Assembly (NCBI GenBank): GCA_025353085.1
Contig: JANXRI010000161.1
Span: forward strand, 1-21,927
DNA from: Betaproteobacteria bacterium
GTDB taxonomy: Bacteria > Pseudomonadota > Gammaproteobacteria > Burkholderiales > SG8-41
Reading direction: 5' to 3'
Length of the DNA stretch: 21,927 bases
Both the position numbers and the translations under genes were made by a program. This document shows positions 7,921-15,255 of the stretch, piece by piece. Each line of letters starts with the position of its first letter. Positions within the stretch are counted from its first letter, which is position 1. The notes under the pieces were generated by a model. That model worked only from the letters and a program-made list of their open reading frames with translations. It was not told the DNA's origin and ran no database searches.

Positions 7921-8994
7921 ATGCAGCTTGCCGCAAAAATCGTCGAAGCCGCCGACCTCGAAACCGCCGCCGAGTTGTGCTTCGAGAACAAATGGACCGA
8001 CGGCCTGCCGGTAATACCGCCGACGCGCGGCGCGGTCGAGCGCATCATCCATTACCTCAAGCGCGACCCCGCCGAAGTGATCGGCGTAATTCAGCCGCGC
8101 GACGGCGTTGCCACCATCGAAACGATCGCGATCAACTGCGTGATGGCCGGATGCAAACCCGAGTACGTGCCGGTCGTGATCGCCGCGATCGAGGCGATGG
8201 TCGACGAAAGCTTCAACCTCAACGGCGTGCAGACCACCACGCACGGCTGCGCGCCCCTCGCGATCGTAAGCGGTCCGGCAGTCAAGCGCCTGGGTTTCAA
8301 CACGAAAGAGTGCGCGTTCGGCCACGGCTGCCGCGCGAGCGCCACGATAGGCCGCGCAATTCGCCTAGTCCTGTGGAACGTCGGCGGCGGCTTTCCCGGT
8401 GAACCGTGCAAGACCACACAGGGCCATCCGGGCTATTACAGCTTCTGCATCGCCGAGGACGCCGACAACAATCCGTGGGAACCGCTGCAGGTCGAACGCG
8501 GATTCAATGCCGACGACACGGTCGTTACGATTGCCGCGGTCGAAGGCCCGCGTTTGATCGGCAATGGCGCCGGCTACGGTCCCGCCGAAGACGTGCTCTA
8601 CGTGCTCGCCGATTCGATAGCCACGCTCGGCAGTCCGCAGATCAGCGGCGGCGACATGGTGCTGGTGCTGGCCCCGATGGCGGCGAAGAACCTCTCGGAT
8701 GGCGGTTACAGCAAGCTCGAAGTGAAGGAAGAACTCGTGCGCCTCGCCACACGGCCGGTGGGGGAAGTCAAGCACCGCCGCTCGATCGCGGAAATTCATC
8801 CCGCGCACTGGAACAAATTCGCCGATGCGAAAGACGACGACGCGCGCGTGCCGTTCATTCGCGGCGTCGAGCGTCTGGTAATCACCGTCGCCGGCGGCTG
8901 GGGATCCGGCAGCGCATTCTCGTCGCTGTGCCCGGGCTGGGGCGCGCGCCGCGCCAAACCGCTGAGCCGGCGCGTCGAATTCCCATCCGCATAA
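7921..8994 (+). CDS. Cys-rich UGSC-associated protein of unknown function
   Basis: A 357-aa protein with no function I can name. Its sequence is clearly homologous to the C-terminal half of the selenoprotein fusion at 12537-14135: NKWTDGLPVIPPTRGAVER (about residues 23-41) matches RRWSDGLPAIAPTRERVER there, and INCVMAGCKPEYVPV, FNLNGVQTTTHG, ATIGRAIRL and TQGHPGYYSFCIAEDADNNPW (about 166-186) all have counterparts. Nine cysteines occur; Cys78 (MAGC) and Cys176 (SFC) are kept in the fusion. There is no signal peptide, so it is cytoplasmic. ATG 7921 follows AAGGA at good spacing; an upstream TTG (7867) is rejected. It lies 29 bp before the small UGSC selenoprotein gene. Inference: a redox partner or enzyme subunit for that selenoprotein. 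Confidence 0.85.
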   Translation: MQLAAKIVEAADLETAAELCFENKWTDGLPVIPPTRGAVERIIHYLKRDPAEVIGVIQPRDGVATIETIAINCVMAGCKPEYVPVVIAAIEAMVDESFNLNGVQTTTHGCAPLAIVSGPAVKRLGFNTKECAFGHGCRASATIGRAIRLVLWNVGGGFPGEPCKTTQGHPGYYSFCIAEDADNNPWEPLQVERGFNADDTVVTIAAVEGPRLIGNGAGYGPAEDVLYVLADSIATLGSPQISGGDMVLVLAPMAAKNLSDGGYSKLEVKEELVRLATRPVGEVKHRRSIAEIHPAHWNKFADAKDDDARVPFIRGVERLVITVAGGWGSGSAFSSLCPGWGARRAKPLSRRVEFPSA

Positions 8995-9023
8995 TCAGGA
9001 AGCAAAACGTTGAGGAGCATGCC

Positions 9024-9554
9024 ATGACCATCGAACTGCTCGATCCGACCGGAACGGTCGCGAAAACACCGCGCACCGAAGAGAACATCCTTGAAACGCT
9101 GAACGGCCGCAAAGCCGGCTTCATCTTCAACCAGCATGCATCGGGACTCGCGTTCTGGAAATCGCTCGAAGCCGAAGTCGAGCGCCGCTTCAAACCCACC
9201 GCTGTCGAGCGCGTTTACAAGGAAAACACGTGGGCGCCGGCCCCCAAAGAGGACGTCGACAAATTGATCGGCGCAACCGATTACGTGTTGATCGGCCTCG
9301 GCGCCTGAGGGTCGTGCACCTCGGCCGCCGTGCGCGATGCCATCAGCGTTTCAAAGAGCGGCCACCCGGCCGTGCTGTTCGTTTACAACCACTTCGAGAA
9401 AGCCGCGCGCGCGCAGGCCACGGCGCTCGGAGTGCCGGAACTGAAGATTTACGTGTTCCCGCAATACAAACCGGGCAATGCCTATGCGCCCGAAGAAGCG
9501 GACAAGGCAGTCAAGGCGGCCGACGAGTTTCCACAGATGCTGCTCGGCAACTGA
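9024..9554 (+). CDS. UGSC-family selenoprotein (Sec95 encoded by in-frame TGA 9306-9308)
   Basis: A 176-aa protein if TGA at 9306-9308 is read as selenocysteine. The reading frame is open on both sides and gives VLIGLGA-U-GSCTSAAVRDAI, the U-G-S-C signature of the known UGSC (seleno)protein family. The stretch after TGA (AVLFVYNHFEKAARAQATALGVPELKIYVFP) continues the family to a TGA at 9552-9554. The N-terminal part (LDPTG, TPRTEEN, GRKAGFIFN) aligns with the second UGSC copy at 12537-14135, in which Sec is also residue 95. A candidate bSECIS hairpin follows the codon. The ATG at 9024 has GAGGAG six bases upstream. U-x-x-C resembles a thiol redox motif, so an oxidoreductase role is plausible but unproven. 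It ends 9 bp from the convergent Bug gene. A naive reading would call it two fragments or a pseudogene. Confidence 0.9.
9311..9338 (+). promoter_or_regulatory. Candidate bacterial SECIS hairpin of the small UGSC gene
   Basis: Beginning two bases after the TGA at 9306-9308, GUCGUGCAC (9311-9319) can pair with GUGCGCGAU (9330-9338) to form nine pairs (two of them G-U), closing a 10-nt loop, CUCGGCCGCC. Position inside the coding frame just after UGA is what SelB-dependent decoding needs. The loop is larger than in well-known bSECIS elements, so the exact fold is uncertain. Confidence 0.55.
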
Positions 9555-9563
9555 CGCCGCACC

Positions 9564-10535
9564 TCAGAGCTTGATGCCGGACGTCCTGAAGATTTTTTCC
9601 ATGCGCGCGAATTCCCGAGCGAATATCGCCCGGCACTCCTCCGGCGTATTCGGCGCGGCGGGATCGACGCCGTCACCCGCGAGTTTTTTCTGCACCTCAG
9701 GCAGGCGTGCAACGGAGCTGACCTCGCGATTCAGCCTGGCAATAATCTCCTCCGGCGTAGCCGCCGGCGCGAACAGCGCGTAGGAACTGCCCCATTCAAA
9801 ACCCGGTAACCCCGATTCGGCGACGGTCGGTATGTCCGGATAAGCAAGCGATCGATTAATTCCGCCGGTGGCGAGACCGCGCAAGCGGCCGGCGCGCACA
9901 TTGGGAGTGACTATGATCGCGGCGCCGAACACGAGCTGGATCTGCCCGCCGATCACATCGATCATCGCGGGGCCCAACCCGCGATACGGCACGTGTACGA
10001 GATTGATGCCCGCCTGCGACTGAAAAAACTCCATGCCGAGGTGCGACGCCGTGCCGATGCCGGTGGAAGCGTAATTGAGCGTGCCGGGCCGTGCCTTCGC
10101 GTACGCGATCAGCTCGCGCACGGACTTCACCGGCAGCGACGGCTCCGCCGCGAGCACGTACGGCTGCACGTACATCTGCACGACAGGCGCGTAGACCTTG
10201 CGCGTATCGAACGCGACTTTACCGAGCGGCGTCGCGGTCGCGACGGTGACGACGCTGCTCGCGTACAGCGTATAGCCGTCGGGCGCCGCCTGCGCCGCCA
10301 CTTCCATCACTATCGTGCCGCCGGCGCCCGTGCGATTGTCCACGATCACGCCCTGGCCCCAGCGCTCCGACAGGCCATGCCCGATCGCGCGCGCAACGGT
10401 ATCGACGCCGCCGCCCGGCGGCAAACCGACGAGCACGCGTATCGGCTTGCGCGGATAATTGTCGGCGGCCGCTGCGTGCACGGCGCCAACTGCGACGATC
10501 GCGGGCAATGCGCCGATAAGTAAAATGCGCTGCAT
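9564..10535 (-). CDS. Bug/TctC family periplasmic solute-binding protein
   Basis: A 323-aa Bug receptor. The signal peptide MQRILLIGALPAIVAVGAVHAAAA precedes DNYPRKPIRVLVG. Both ligand loops are canonical: LPPGGGVDTVARAI and DNRTGAGGTIVME, followed by APDGYTLYAS, YASTGIGTASHLGMEFF, VPYRGLGPAMIDVIGG, GRLRGLATGG, SLAYPDIPTVAESGLPGFEW and TPEECRAIF. The frame stays open far upstream to 11408, but that extension is only the shadow of the opposite-strand Bug gene; the ATG at 10535 directly precedes the signal peptide. It diverges from the next Bug gene across just 24 bp and converges on the UGSC gene with 9 bp between stops. The ligand is unknown, probably a carboxylate. Confidence 0.92.
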   Translation of the reverse strand: MQRILLIGALPAIVAVGAVHAAAADNYPRKPIRVLVGLPPGGGVDTVARAIGHGLSERWGQGVIVDNRTGAGGTIVMEVAAQAAPDGYTLYASSVVTVATATPLGKVAFDTRKVYAPVVQMYVQPYVLAAEPSLPVKSVRELIAYAKARPGTLNYASTGIGTASHLGMEFFQSQAGINLVHVPYRGLGPAMIDVIGGQIQLVFGAAIIVTPNVRAGRLRGLATGGINRSLAYPDIPTVAESGLPGFEWGSSYALFAPAATPEEIIARLNREVSSVARLPEVQKKLAGDGVDPAAPNTPEECRAIFAREFARMEKIFRTSGIKL

Positions 10536-10540
10536 GGGTT

Positions 10541-10560
10541 TTCCGGAGGATACACCGGAA
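10541..10560. repeat. Short dyad TTCCGG-N8-CCGGAA in a 24-bp divergent gap
   Basis: Perfect 6-bp inverted half-sites at 10541-10546 and 10555-10560 occupy nearly the whole gap between two divergent Bug starts. It could be a shared operator, but a 6-bp GC-rich dyad may be chance, and it overlaps the plus-strand ribosome-binding region. Confidence 0.3.
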
Positions 10561-11528
10561 TGGTGATCTTTTTGCGGATAGTATTGTGGCACGCGCTGGC
10601 GTTGTTCGCGTACGCGAACCCGCCCGTCGCTGCGCAAACCTATCCGATCAAGCCGGTACGCCTGATTACGCCTGCGCCGCCGGGCGGCGCCACCGACATC
10701 ATGTCGCGCAGTCTCGCGCAAAAACTCAGCGAAGCGCTCGGCCAGCAGTTCATCGTCGACAACTGCGGCGGCACGGTGATCGCCACCCAGTTGACCGCGC
10801 ACGCGCCAGCCGACGGCTACACGCTTATGCTCGCCAACTCGGCGATCGGCACCAATCCCGCCTTGATGAAAGAGTTGCCCTACGACACGCTGCGCGATTT
10901 TGCGCCGATCGCGCTGGTCGCCGATTCGCCGCTGGTGATCATCGCGCACCAGGCGTTGGGCGTCAGCACGCTGAAAGAACTGATCGCCGCCGCCAAAGCG
11001 CGCCCGGGACAAATCAATTACGCCTCGTCCACGCCCGGCACCGGCGGCCACCTGTCGATGGAAATGCTGAAGTGGATGGCCGGCATCGACCTCGTGCACA
11101 TCCCGTACAAAGGCGCCGCGCCCGCCTTTGCCGACGTGCTCGCCGGGCAGGTGCTGCTGATCTGCACCAGCCCGCTGCCGACGCTGCCGTTTATCAGAAG
11201 CGGCCGGCTGCGCGCGCTCGCGGTGACGAGCCGCCAGCGCACGCGCGCCGCGCCGGACATCCCGACTGTCGCCGAACAGGAATTTCCCGGTTATCAATCG
11301 TCGCTGTGGTACGCGCTGATCGCGCCGGCCGGGACGCCACCGGCGATCATTCAACGTCTCAACACCGAAGTCGCGCGCATCGTGCGAGCTCCCGCGATCA
11401 GCGATCAACTGCTCGCGCAGGGCGCCGACCCGATCGGCAACGGCCCGCAGGAACTCGCGGCGTTTTTAAAGGCGGATATCGAGCGGTGGAAGAAGTTGGT
11501 ACAGCAGGGGCATATCAGCGTGCATTGA
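10560..11528 (+). CDS. Bug/TctC family periplasmic solute-binding protein, shortened second loop
   Basis: A 322-aa Bug receptor. The N-terminal hydrophobic segment FLRIVLWHALALFAYANPPVAAQ is the signal peptide, followed by TYPIKPVRLITP. Loop 1 (APPGGATDIMSR) is canonical. The second loop, DNCGGTVIATQ, is about two residues short of the full-length paralogues here and carries an unusual Cys. Further hallmarks are ADGYTLMLAN, LPYDTLRDFAPIA, IPYKGAAPAFADVLAG, SGRLRALAVTSRQRTRAAPDIP and GPQELAAFL. ATG 10560 has GGAGG ten bases upstream. It stands back to back with the Bug gene at 9564-10535 and ends 40 bp from the convergent Bug gene at 11569, so it is probably expressed alone. Confidence 0.92.
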   Translation: MVIFLRIVLWHALALFAYANPPVAAQTYPIKPVRLITPAPPGGATDIMSRSLAQKLSEALGQQFIVDNCGGTVIATQLTAHAPADGYTLMLANSAIGTNPALMKELPYDTLRDFAPIALVADSPLVIIAHQALGVSTLKELIAAAKARPGQINYASSTPGTGGHLSMEMLKWMAGIDLVHIPYKGAAPAFADVLAGQVLLICTSPLPTLPFIRSGRLRALAVTSRQRTRAAPDIPTVAEQEFPGYQSSLWYALIAPAGTPPAIIQRLNTEVARIVRAPAISDQLLAQGADPIGNGPQELAAFLKADIERWKKLVQQGHISVH

Positions 11529-11568
11529 CAGGTTAAGCATTTCGCATGCGTACCGCGCGTGAATCGAT

Positions 11569-12519
11569 TTATTCCTCTCGAATCCCCGCCTCTTTAATCA
11601 CCTTCCCCCACTTTGCCATTTCCGACTTCATCGTCGCCGCGAGTTCCGCCGGCGTGCCGGTGAGCACTTCGACGCCGCTGCCGAACAGGCGCTCGGTGAC
11701 ATCCGGCCGCCGCAGCGCGGCGACCATTTCATGATTGAGGCGCTCGATGATCGCCGGCGGCGTGCCGGACGGCGCGACCAGCGCGAACTGCGAGGACGAT
11801 TCGTAGCCGGGCACGCCGGCCGCCGACAGCGGCGGCAGGCCGGGCGCCAGCGCCGAGGGCGCCACCGTGGTGACGGCGAGCGCGCGCAAGCGACCGGATT
11901 TGAGGTGCGGCGCCGCCACACCCGCGTTCGGAAACATGATGTGGACCTGGCCGCCGACCAGCGCTATCAGCGCCTGGGTGCTGCCCTTGTAGGCGACGCG
12001 CACGATGTTGATGCCCGTCATGCTCTTCAGCAGCTCGGCGGCGAGATACGGCGACGCGCCGGTCGAGCTCGACGAGTAGTTGAGTTCGCCGGGCCGCTTC
12101 CTCGCCAGCGCGATCAGCTCGGCGACCGTTTTTGCCGGCACCGACGGATGGACGGCAAGAATGTTCGGCGAGTTTCCGGCGATTGTGATTGGCGCGAAAT
12201 CGCGCAGGGGATCGTAAGCGACTTGCCGCAGCAACGGCGTCAGCCACAGCGGCGGGCCGTACGAGAGCAGCGTGTAGCCGTCGGGCGGCGATTTCGCGAC
12301 CATTTCGACGGCGACGAGGCCGCGGTTGTCGATCACAAACTGCTGCCCGAAGACCGCGGCGAGATGCGGCGCGATCAGGCGCGCGATCAGATCGTTGCCG
12401 GTACCGGGTTCGGCTGTGACGATGCGCACCGGTTTTACCGGATAAGTCTGCGCGGCAGCGACGCCGCTCAATGCAAGCAGCGCGGCGGCAAACTGCAATA
12501 AACCGCGATAGGCCTCCAC
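11569..12519 (-). CDS. Bug/TctC family periplasmic solute-binding protein, shortened ligand loop
   Basis: A 316-aa Bug receptor. The signal peptide EAYRGLLQFAAALLALSGVAAAQ leads into TYPVKPVRIVTA. Loop 1 reads EPGTGNDLIARL. The second loop, DNRGLVAVE, lacks four residues relative to the full-length DNRTGAGGTIVME type. Other blocks are PPDGYTLLSYG, VAYDPLRDFAPIT, VAYKGSTQALIALVGG, GRLRALAVTTVAPSALAPGLP and TPAELAATM. No ATG fits: I chose GTG at 12519 (TTG at 12522 is equally possible), with GAGG upstream. The frame continues upstream to 13344 only as a shadow of the selenoprotein gene. It begins 17 bp after that gene's stop, so the two are surely cotranscribed, which ties this receptor to the UGSC fusion. 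Confidence 0.9.
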   Translation of the reverse strand: MEAYRGLLQFAAALLALSGVAAAQTYPVKPVRIVTAEPGTGNDLIARLIAPHLAAVFGQQFVIDNRGLVAVEMVAKSPPDGYTLLSYGPPLWLTPLLRQVAYDPLRDFAPITIAGNSPNILAVHPSVPAKTVAELIALARKRPGELNYSSSSTGASPYLAAELLKSMTGINIVRVAYKGSTQALIALVGGQVHIMFPNAGVAAPHLKSGRLRALAVTTVAPSALAPGLPPLSAAGVPGYESSSQFALVAPSGTPPAIIERLNHEMVAALRRPDVTERLFGSGVEVLTGTPAELAATMKSEMAKWGKVIKEAGIREE

Positions 12520-12536
12520 CAACCACGCCTCGCGCG

Positions 12537-14135
12537 TCAATCGATCTCGCGCGTTACCGAACGCACATGCCCCGACATTGGTATGTACACCGAGTGCGTG
12601 CCGGGGCCGCCCGCGACCAGAATGCCGATATCTTCTGGCTTCTCGGTGATCGCCAGCATCGTGTCGCGCGTGATTTCGCCCAGTTCGGCGCGCCGGCCGT
12701 TCTGCGTACGCCAGAAATCCCTGGCCGACAGGCGATGCCCCGACAGGCGCGCCTGTTCCCACAACCGCCGCTTCACGTCCGCTTTCGACAGGCCTTCGCG
12801 ATGCAGCACGTGCGCGTGCTCGGGCGACAGGATCAGCCATGGCTCTCCCGCATAAATGAAATCGCTGCTGGCCGGGAATGTCATCGTATCCGCCATGACG
12901 CGCAGCAAATCGTCCGCGCCCTTGGCGTGCGAATTCATGTTCCACGTACCAAGCGCGCCAACCACGGTCACCGTGCTGCTCTCGCGCCTGAAGCCGCGCT
13001 CGACGTGCAGCGGCTGCCACGGATTCGCTGCTTCGTTCTCGGCGCAGCAGAACGTGTACTTGCCGGGCTGGCCTTGCGTGGCGCGGTCCATGTCGCCGGA
13101 CCGCGCGCCACCGATGTTCTGCTGGATCAGGCGCAGCGCGCGGCCCAGCGTTGCATTGGCCCACGCGCCGGGGCCCAGGCAATTGCCGCCGCCGTTGACG
13201 CCGAGTTGCCTGGCGAGCGGGCCGTTGACGATCAACCATACTGCGGCGGGATTGGTCGTTGCCTGTATGCCGCGCAAATTGAAGCGCGGATCGGCGATCG
13301 CCGCGGTCGCCGCGATCAAAACCGGCAGGTATTCGGAGTAACAACCCGCCATCACGACGTTGATCGCAATGCGCTCGACCGTCGCCACGCCGAACGCGGG
13401 CGCGACCGCCGCCACCACTTCATCCGGCGCGCGGCGCGTGTGCTGCAACATGCGCTCGACACGCTCGCGCGTCGGCGCAATCGCCGGCAAGCCGTCGCTC
13501 CAACGACGCTCGATCAACTGCCGGTTGAAAGCTTCAGGATCCGCGTCAACCTCGATTTCCCGGGCGCGCGCGGCACTTGCGCCTGACGCGGTATCGGCGA
13601 TCGCCGTCGGCGCTTCGCACAACAGGCGCGCAATATCGTCGACGCATTGTGCGGCGATATCGCGTATCTCGTCGCGCGTACGTATGCCGAACGGATGCGG
13701 CACCACCGCGACCGGCAACTGCGGAAACCCGAGCGCGCGCGACTGGGCGCGGCCCAGCCCGGTGAATGCGGTCGAGCAAATTGTCACTGCTGCAAGCCCG
13801 CGCTTGGCCGCTTCAACGCTGTCGTGGACACTCCACGACGTGCAAGACCCTCAATCGCCGGAGCCGGTGACGACGGCATCGCAGCGTTCCGCGAAATCTT
13901 TGAGCACCGCCTCCGCTACCGGCACCTGGCCCGACTTGCGATGTTTGATGACCGCCCTGACGCCGTATCTGCCGGTAAGAAGTTTGCCCAGATCGTCGAC
14001 GAGCAAATTGAAATTGGGTTTGGCGTTATCGATAAAGCCGACCGTTTTTCCGGCCAGGCTGGCGAGTGTCGTTTGCGCGCGCGGCGTATGCTGCGGCGGC
14101 GCCACCGGATCGAGCACCATCATGGTTGATGACAT
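12537..14135 (-). CDS. Selenoprotein fusion: UGSC domain + Cys-rich UGSC-associated domain (Sec95 at TGA 13853-13851)
   Basis: A 532-aa protein if the TGA on the minus strand at 13853-13851 is selenocysteine. Upstream the frame reads LDPVAPPQHTPRAQ, GKTVGFIDN and CDAVVTGSGD; then U-GSCTSWSVHDSVEAAKRG, and on without a stop. Residues 1 to about 175 are the UGSC domain. Residues about 195-532 are homologous to the stand-alone protein at 7921-8994: RRWSDGLPAIAPTRERVER at 210-228, MAGC with Cys265, KYTFCCAENEAANPW at about 359-373. Sec is residue 95, exactly as in the separate UGSC gene. ATG 14135 has AGGAG eight bases upstream. A perfect hairpin follows the UGA. There is no signal peptide. The gene diverges from a Bug gene and is followed 17 bp later by another. 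Function unknown; probably a redox enzyme or thiol/selenol-dependent reductase (inference). Confidence 0.9.
13821..13839 (-). promoter_or_regulatory. Candidate bacterial SECIS hairpin of the UGSC fusion gene
   Basis: On the transcript, eleven bases after the UGA, GUCGUGGA-GUG-UCCACGAC forms a perfect 8-bp stem with a three-base loop (or seven pairs and loop AGUGU). The distance to UGA, the small G/U-containing loop and location within the coding frame fit SelB-recognised bSECIS elements. Confidence 0.7.
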
Positions 14136-14249
14136 CGCTTTTGCTCCTGTGTTGTCGCGTTGATCGTAACCCGCGCGCACGCCGCGTGTCCATTGGGTCG
14201 ATCGCTGCTTCTGGCGTGCTAACCGGATGCGCGTAAAATTCCGCTCATC
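14136..14249. promoter_or_regulatory. Divergent promoter region between UGSC fusion and a Bug gene
   Basis: This 114-bp gap must carry promoters for both directions. A TAAAAT near 14234-14239 could be a plus-strand -10 box, but I find no good -35 at the right distance, and the site is very close to the start codon. Confidence 0.35.
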
Positions 14250-15248
14250 ATGTGTGCGATTTCAGCGATGAATTCCTTACGATCGCTTGCGTTCTTCTCC
14301 GCGGCAATCGCCTGCGCGCACGCGGCCGCGCAAACGCCGCCTGCCGGTTATCCGTCCCGCCCGATCCGCATCATCGTCGGTTCCGCGCCGGGCGGCGGCG
14401 CAGACATTGTCACGCGCGCGGTCGGCCAGCATTTCACCGAGCGCTGGGGCCGCGCCGTCGTCATGGATAATCGCGCGGGCGGCGGCGGTGTGATCGCGCT
14501 GGAAATGCTCGCGCAGGCGGTGCCCGACGGCTACACACTGTTCGGCGGCGCGAGCCTGATCGTGACGGCAACGCCGATGAAAAAAATACCGTTCGACGCG
14601 CGCACCGCGCTCACGCCCATTGTCCAGTTGACGACAGCGCCGTTTCTTATGCTGGCGCCGCCCTCGCTGCCGGCTAATTCGATCAGGGAATTGATCGCCT
14701 ACGCCAAAAGCAAACCGCACGCGCTGAGCTACGGCTCTGCGGGCGTCGGCAGCTTCGCGCACCTCGGCACCGAGTTGTTCAAGTTCATGGCCGGCGGCAT
14801 CGACATGGTACACGTGCCATATAAAGGCTACGGCCAGGCGCTGACCGACCTGATGGGCGGACAAATCCAGTTGCTGCTCACCAGCGGCCTCGGCGGCGCG
14901 CCGTACGTGAAAAGCGGCCGCCTCAAAGCGCTCGCCGTGACAAGCGCCCAGCGCCTGCGTGCATTCGCCGAAGTGCCGACGGTAGCCGAATCCGGGATCG
15001 CGAATTTTCAACTCGAGAATATGCACGGCCTCTACGCACCCGCCGGCGTACCGGCGGCGATTGTGCTTGCGCTGAACGGAGAAGCGCAGCGCTTTATGCT
15101 GGGCGCGGACATGCAAGCGCGGCTGGCGACCGAAGGCGCCGAGGCGGCACCGCCCAATTCGCCCGAGGAGTTTCGTCAGACCTTCGTCAGGCAGGTCAAT
15201 TTGTGGGAACGCTTTATTCAGCGCTCCAGTATCAATCTCTCCGAGTAA
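14250..15248 (+). CDS. Bug/TctC family periplasmic solute-binding protein
   Basis: A 332-aa Bug receptor. The signal peptide (SLRSLAFFSAAIACAHAAAQ) precedes TPPAGYPSRPIRIIVG. Both ligand loops are canonical: APGGGADIVTRAV and DNRAGGGGVIALE, then VPDGYTLFGGA, YGSAGVGSFAHLGTELF, VPYKGYGQALTDLMGG, SGRLKALAVTSAQRLRAFAEVP and SPEEFRQTF. It most resembles the Bug protein at 9564-10535. ATG 14250 is used; ATG 14268, six codons in, gives an equally good signal peptide, and neither has a clear ribosome-binding site. It diverges from the UGSC fusion gene and converges with an MmgE/PrpD gene, 7 bp separating the stops. Confidence 0.92.
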   Translation: MCAISAMNSLRSLAFFSAAIACAHAAAQTPPAGYPSRPIRIIVGSAPGGGADIVTRAVGQHFTERWGRAVVMDNRAGGGGVIALEMLAQAVPDGYTLFGGASLIVTATPMKKIPFDARTALTPIVQLTTAPFLMLAPPSLPANSIRELIAYAKSKPHALSYGSAGVGSFAHLGTELFKFMAGGIDMVHVPYKGYGQALTDLMGGQIQLLLTSGLGGAPYVKSGRLKALAVTSAQRLRAFAEVPTVAESGIANFQLENMHGLYAPAGVPAAIVLALNGEAQRFMLGADMQARLATEGAEAAPPNSPEEFRQTFVRQVNLWERFIQRSSINLSE

Positions 15249-15255
15249 TTATCCT

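Noticed and set aside
8406..9023. Plus-strand frame preceding the small UGSC gene, making a 300-aa product
   Set aside because: It overlaps the Cys-rich protein gene in another frame; the real start is ATG 9024 with GAGGAG upstream, at the same place as in the fused homologue.
9306..9308. TGA as an ordinary stop, gene as a pseudogene
   Set aside because: The downstream frame stays open and homologous to the second copy, the context is exactly U-G-S-C, and a hairpin follows; the same holds at 13851-13853.
5566..10290. Near-identical stretches shared by Bug genes (for example around 5568-5590 and 10267-10289)
   Set aside because: They encode the conserved APDGYTL motif of paralogous proteins; not a separate repeat element.
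10536..11408. Minus-strand open frame extending the Bug gene at 9564 upstream to a 614-aa product
   Set aside because: The extension lies opposite the well-supported Bug gene at 10560-11528, is Arg-rich low-complexity translation, and would bury the signal peptide inside the protein.
11529..11568. Terminator between the convergent Bug genes
   Set aside because: Only the short palindrome CGCATGCG is visible; no stem with a U-tract.
12523..13344. Minus-strand open frame extending the Bug gene at 11569 to 591 aa
   Set aside because: It is an alternate frame of the selenoprotein fusion gene, and the Bug signal peptide starts only at 12519.
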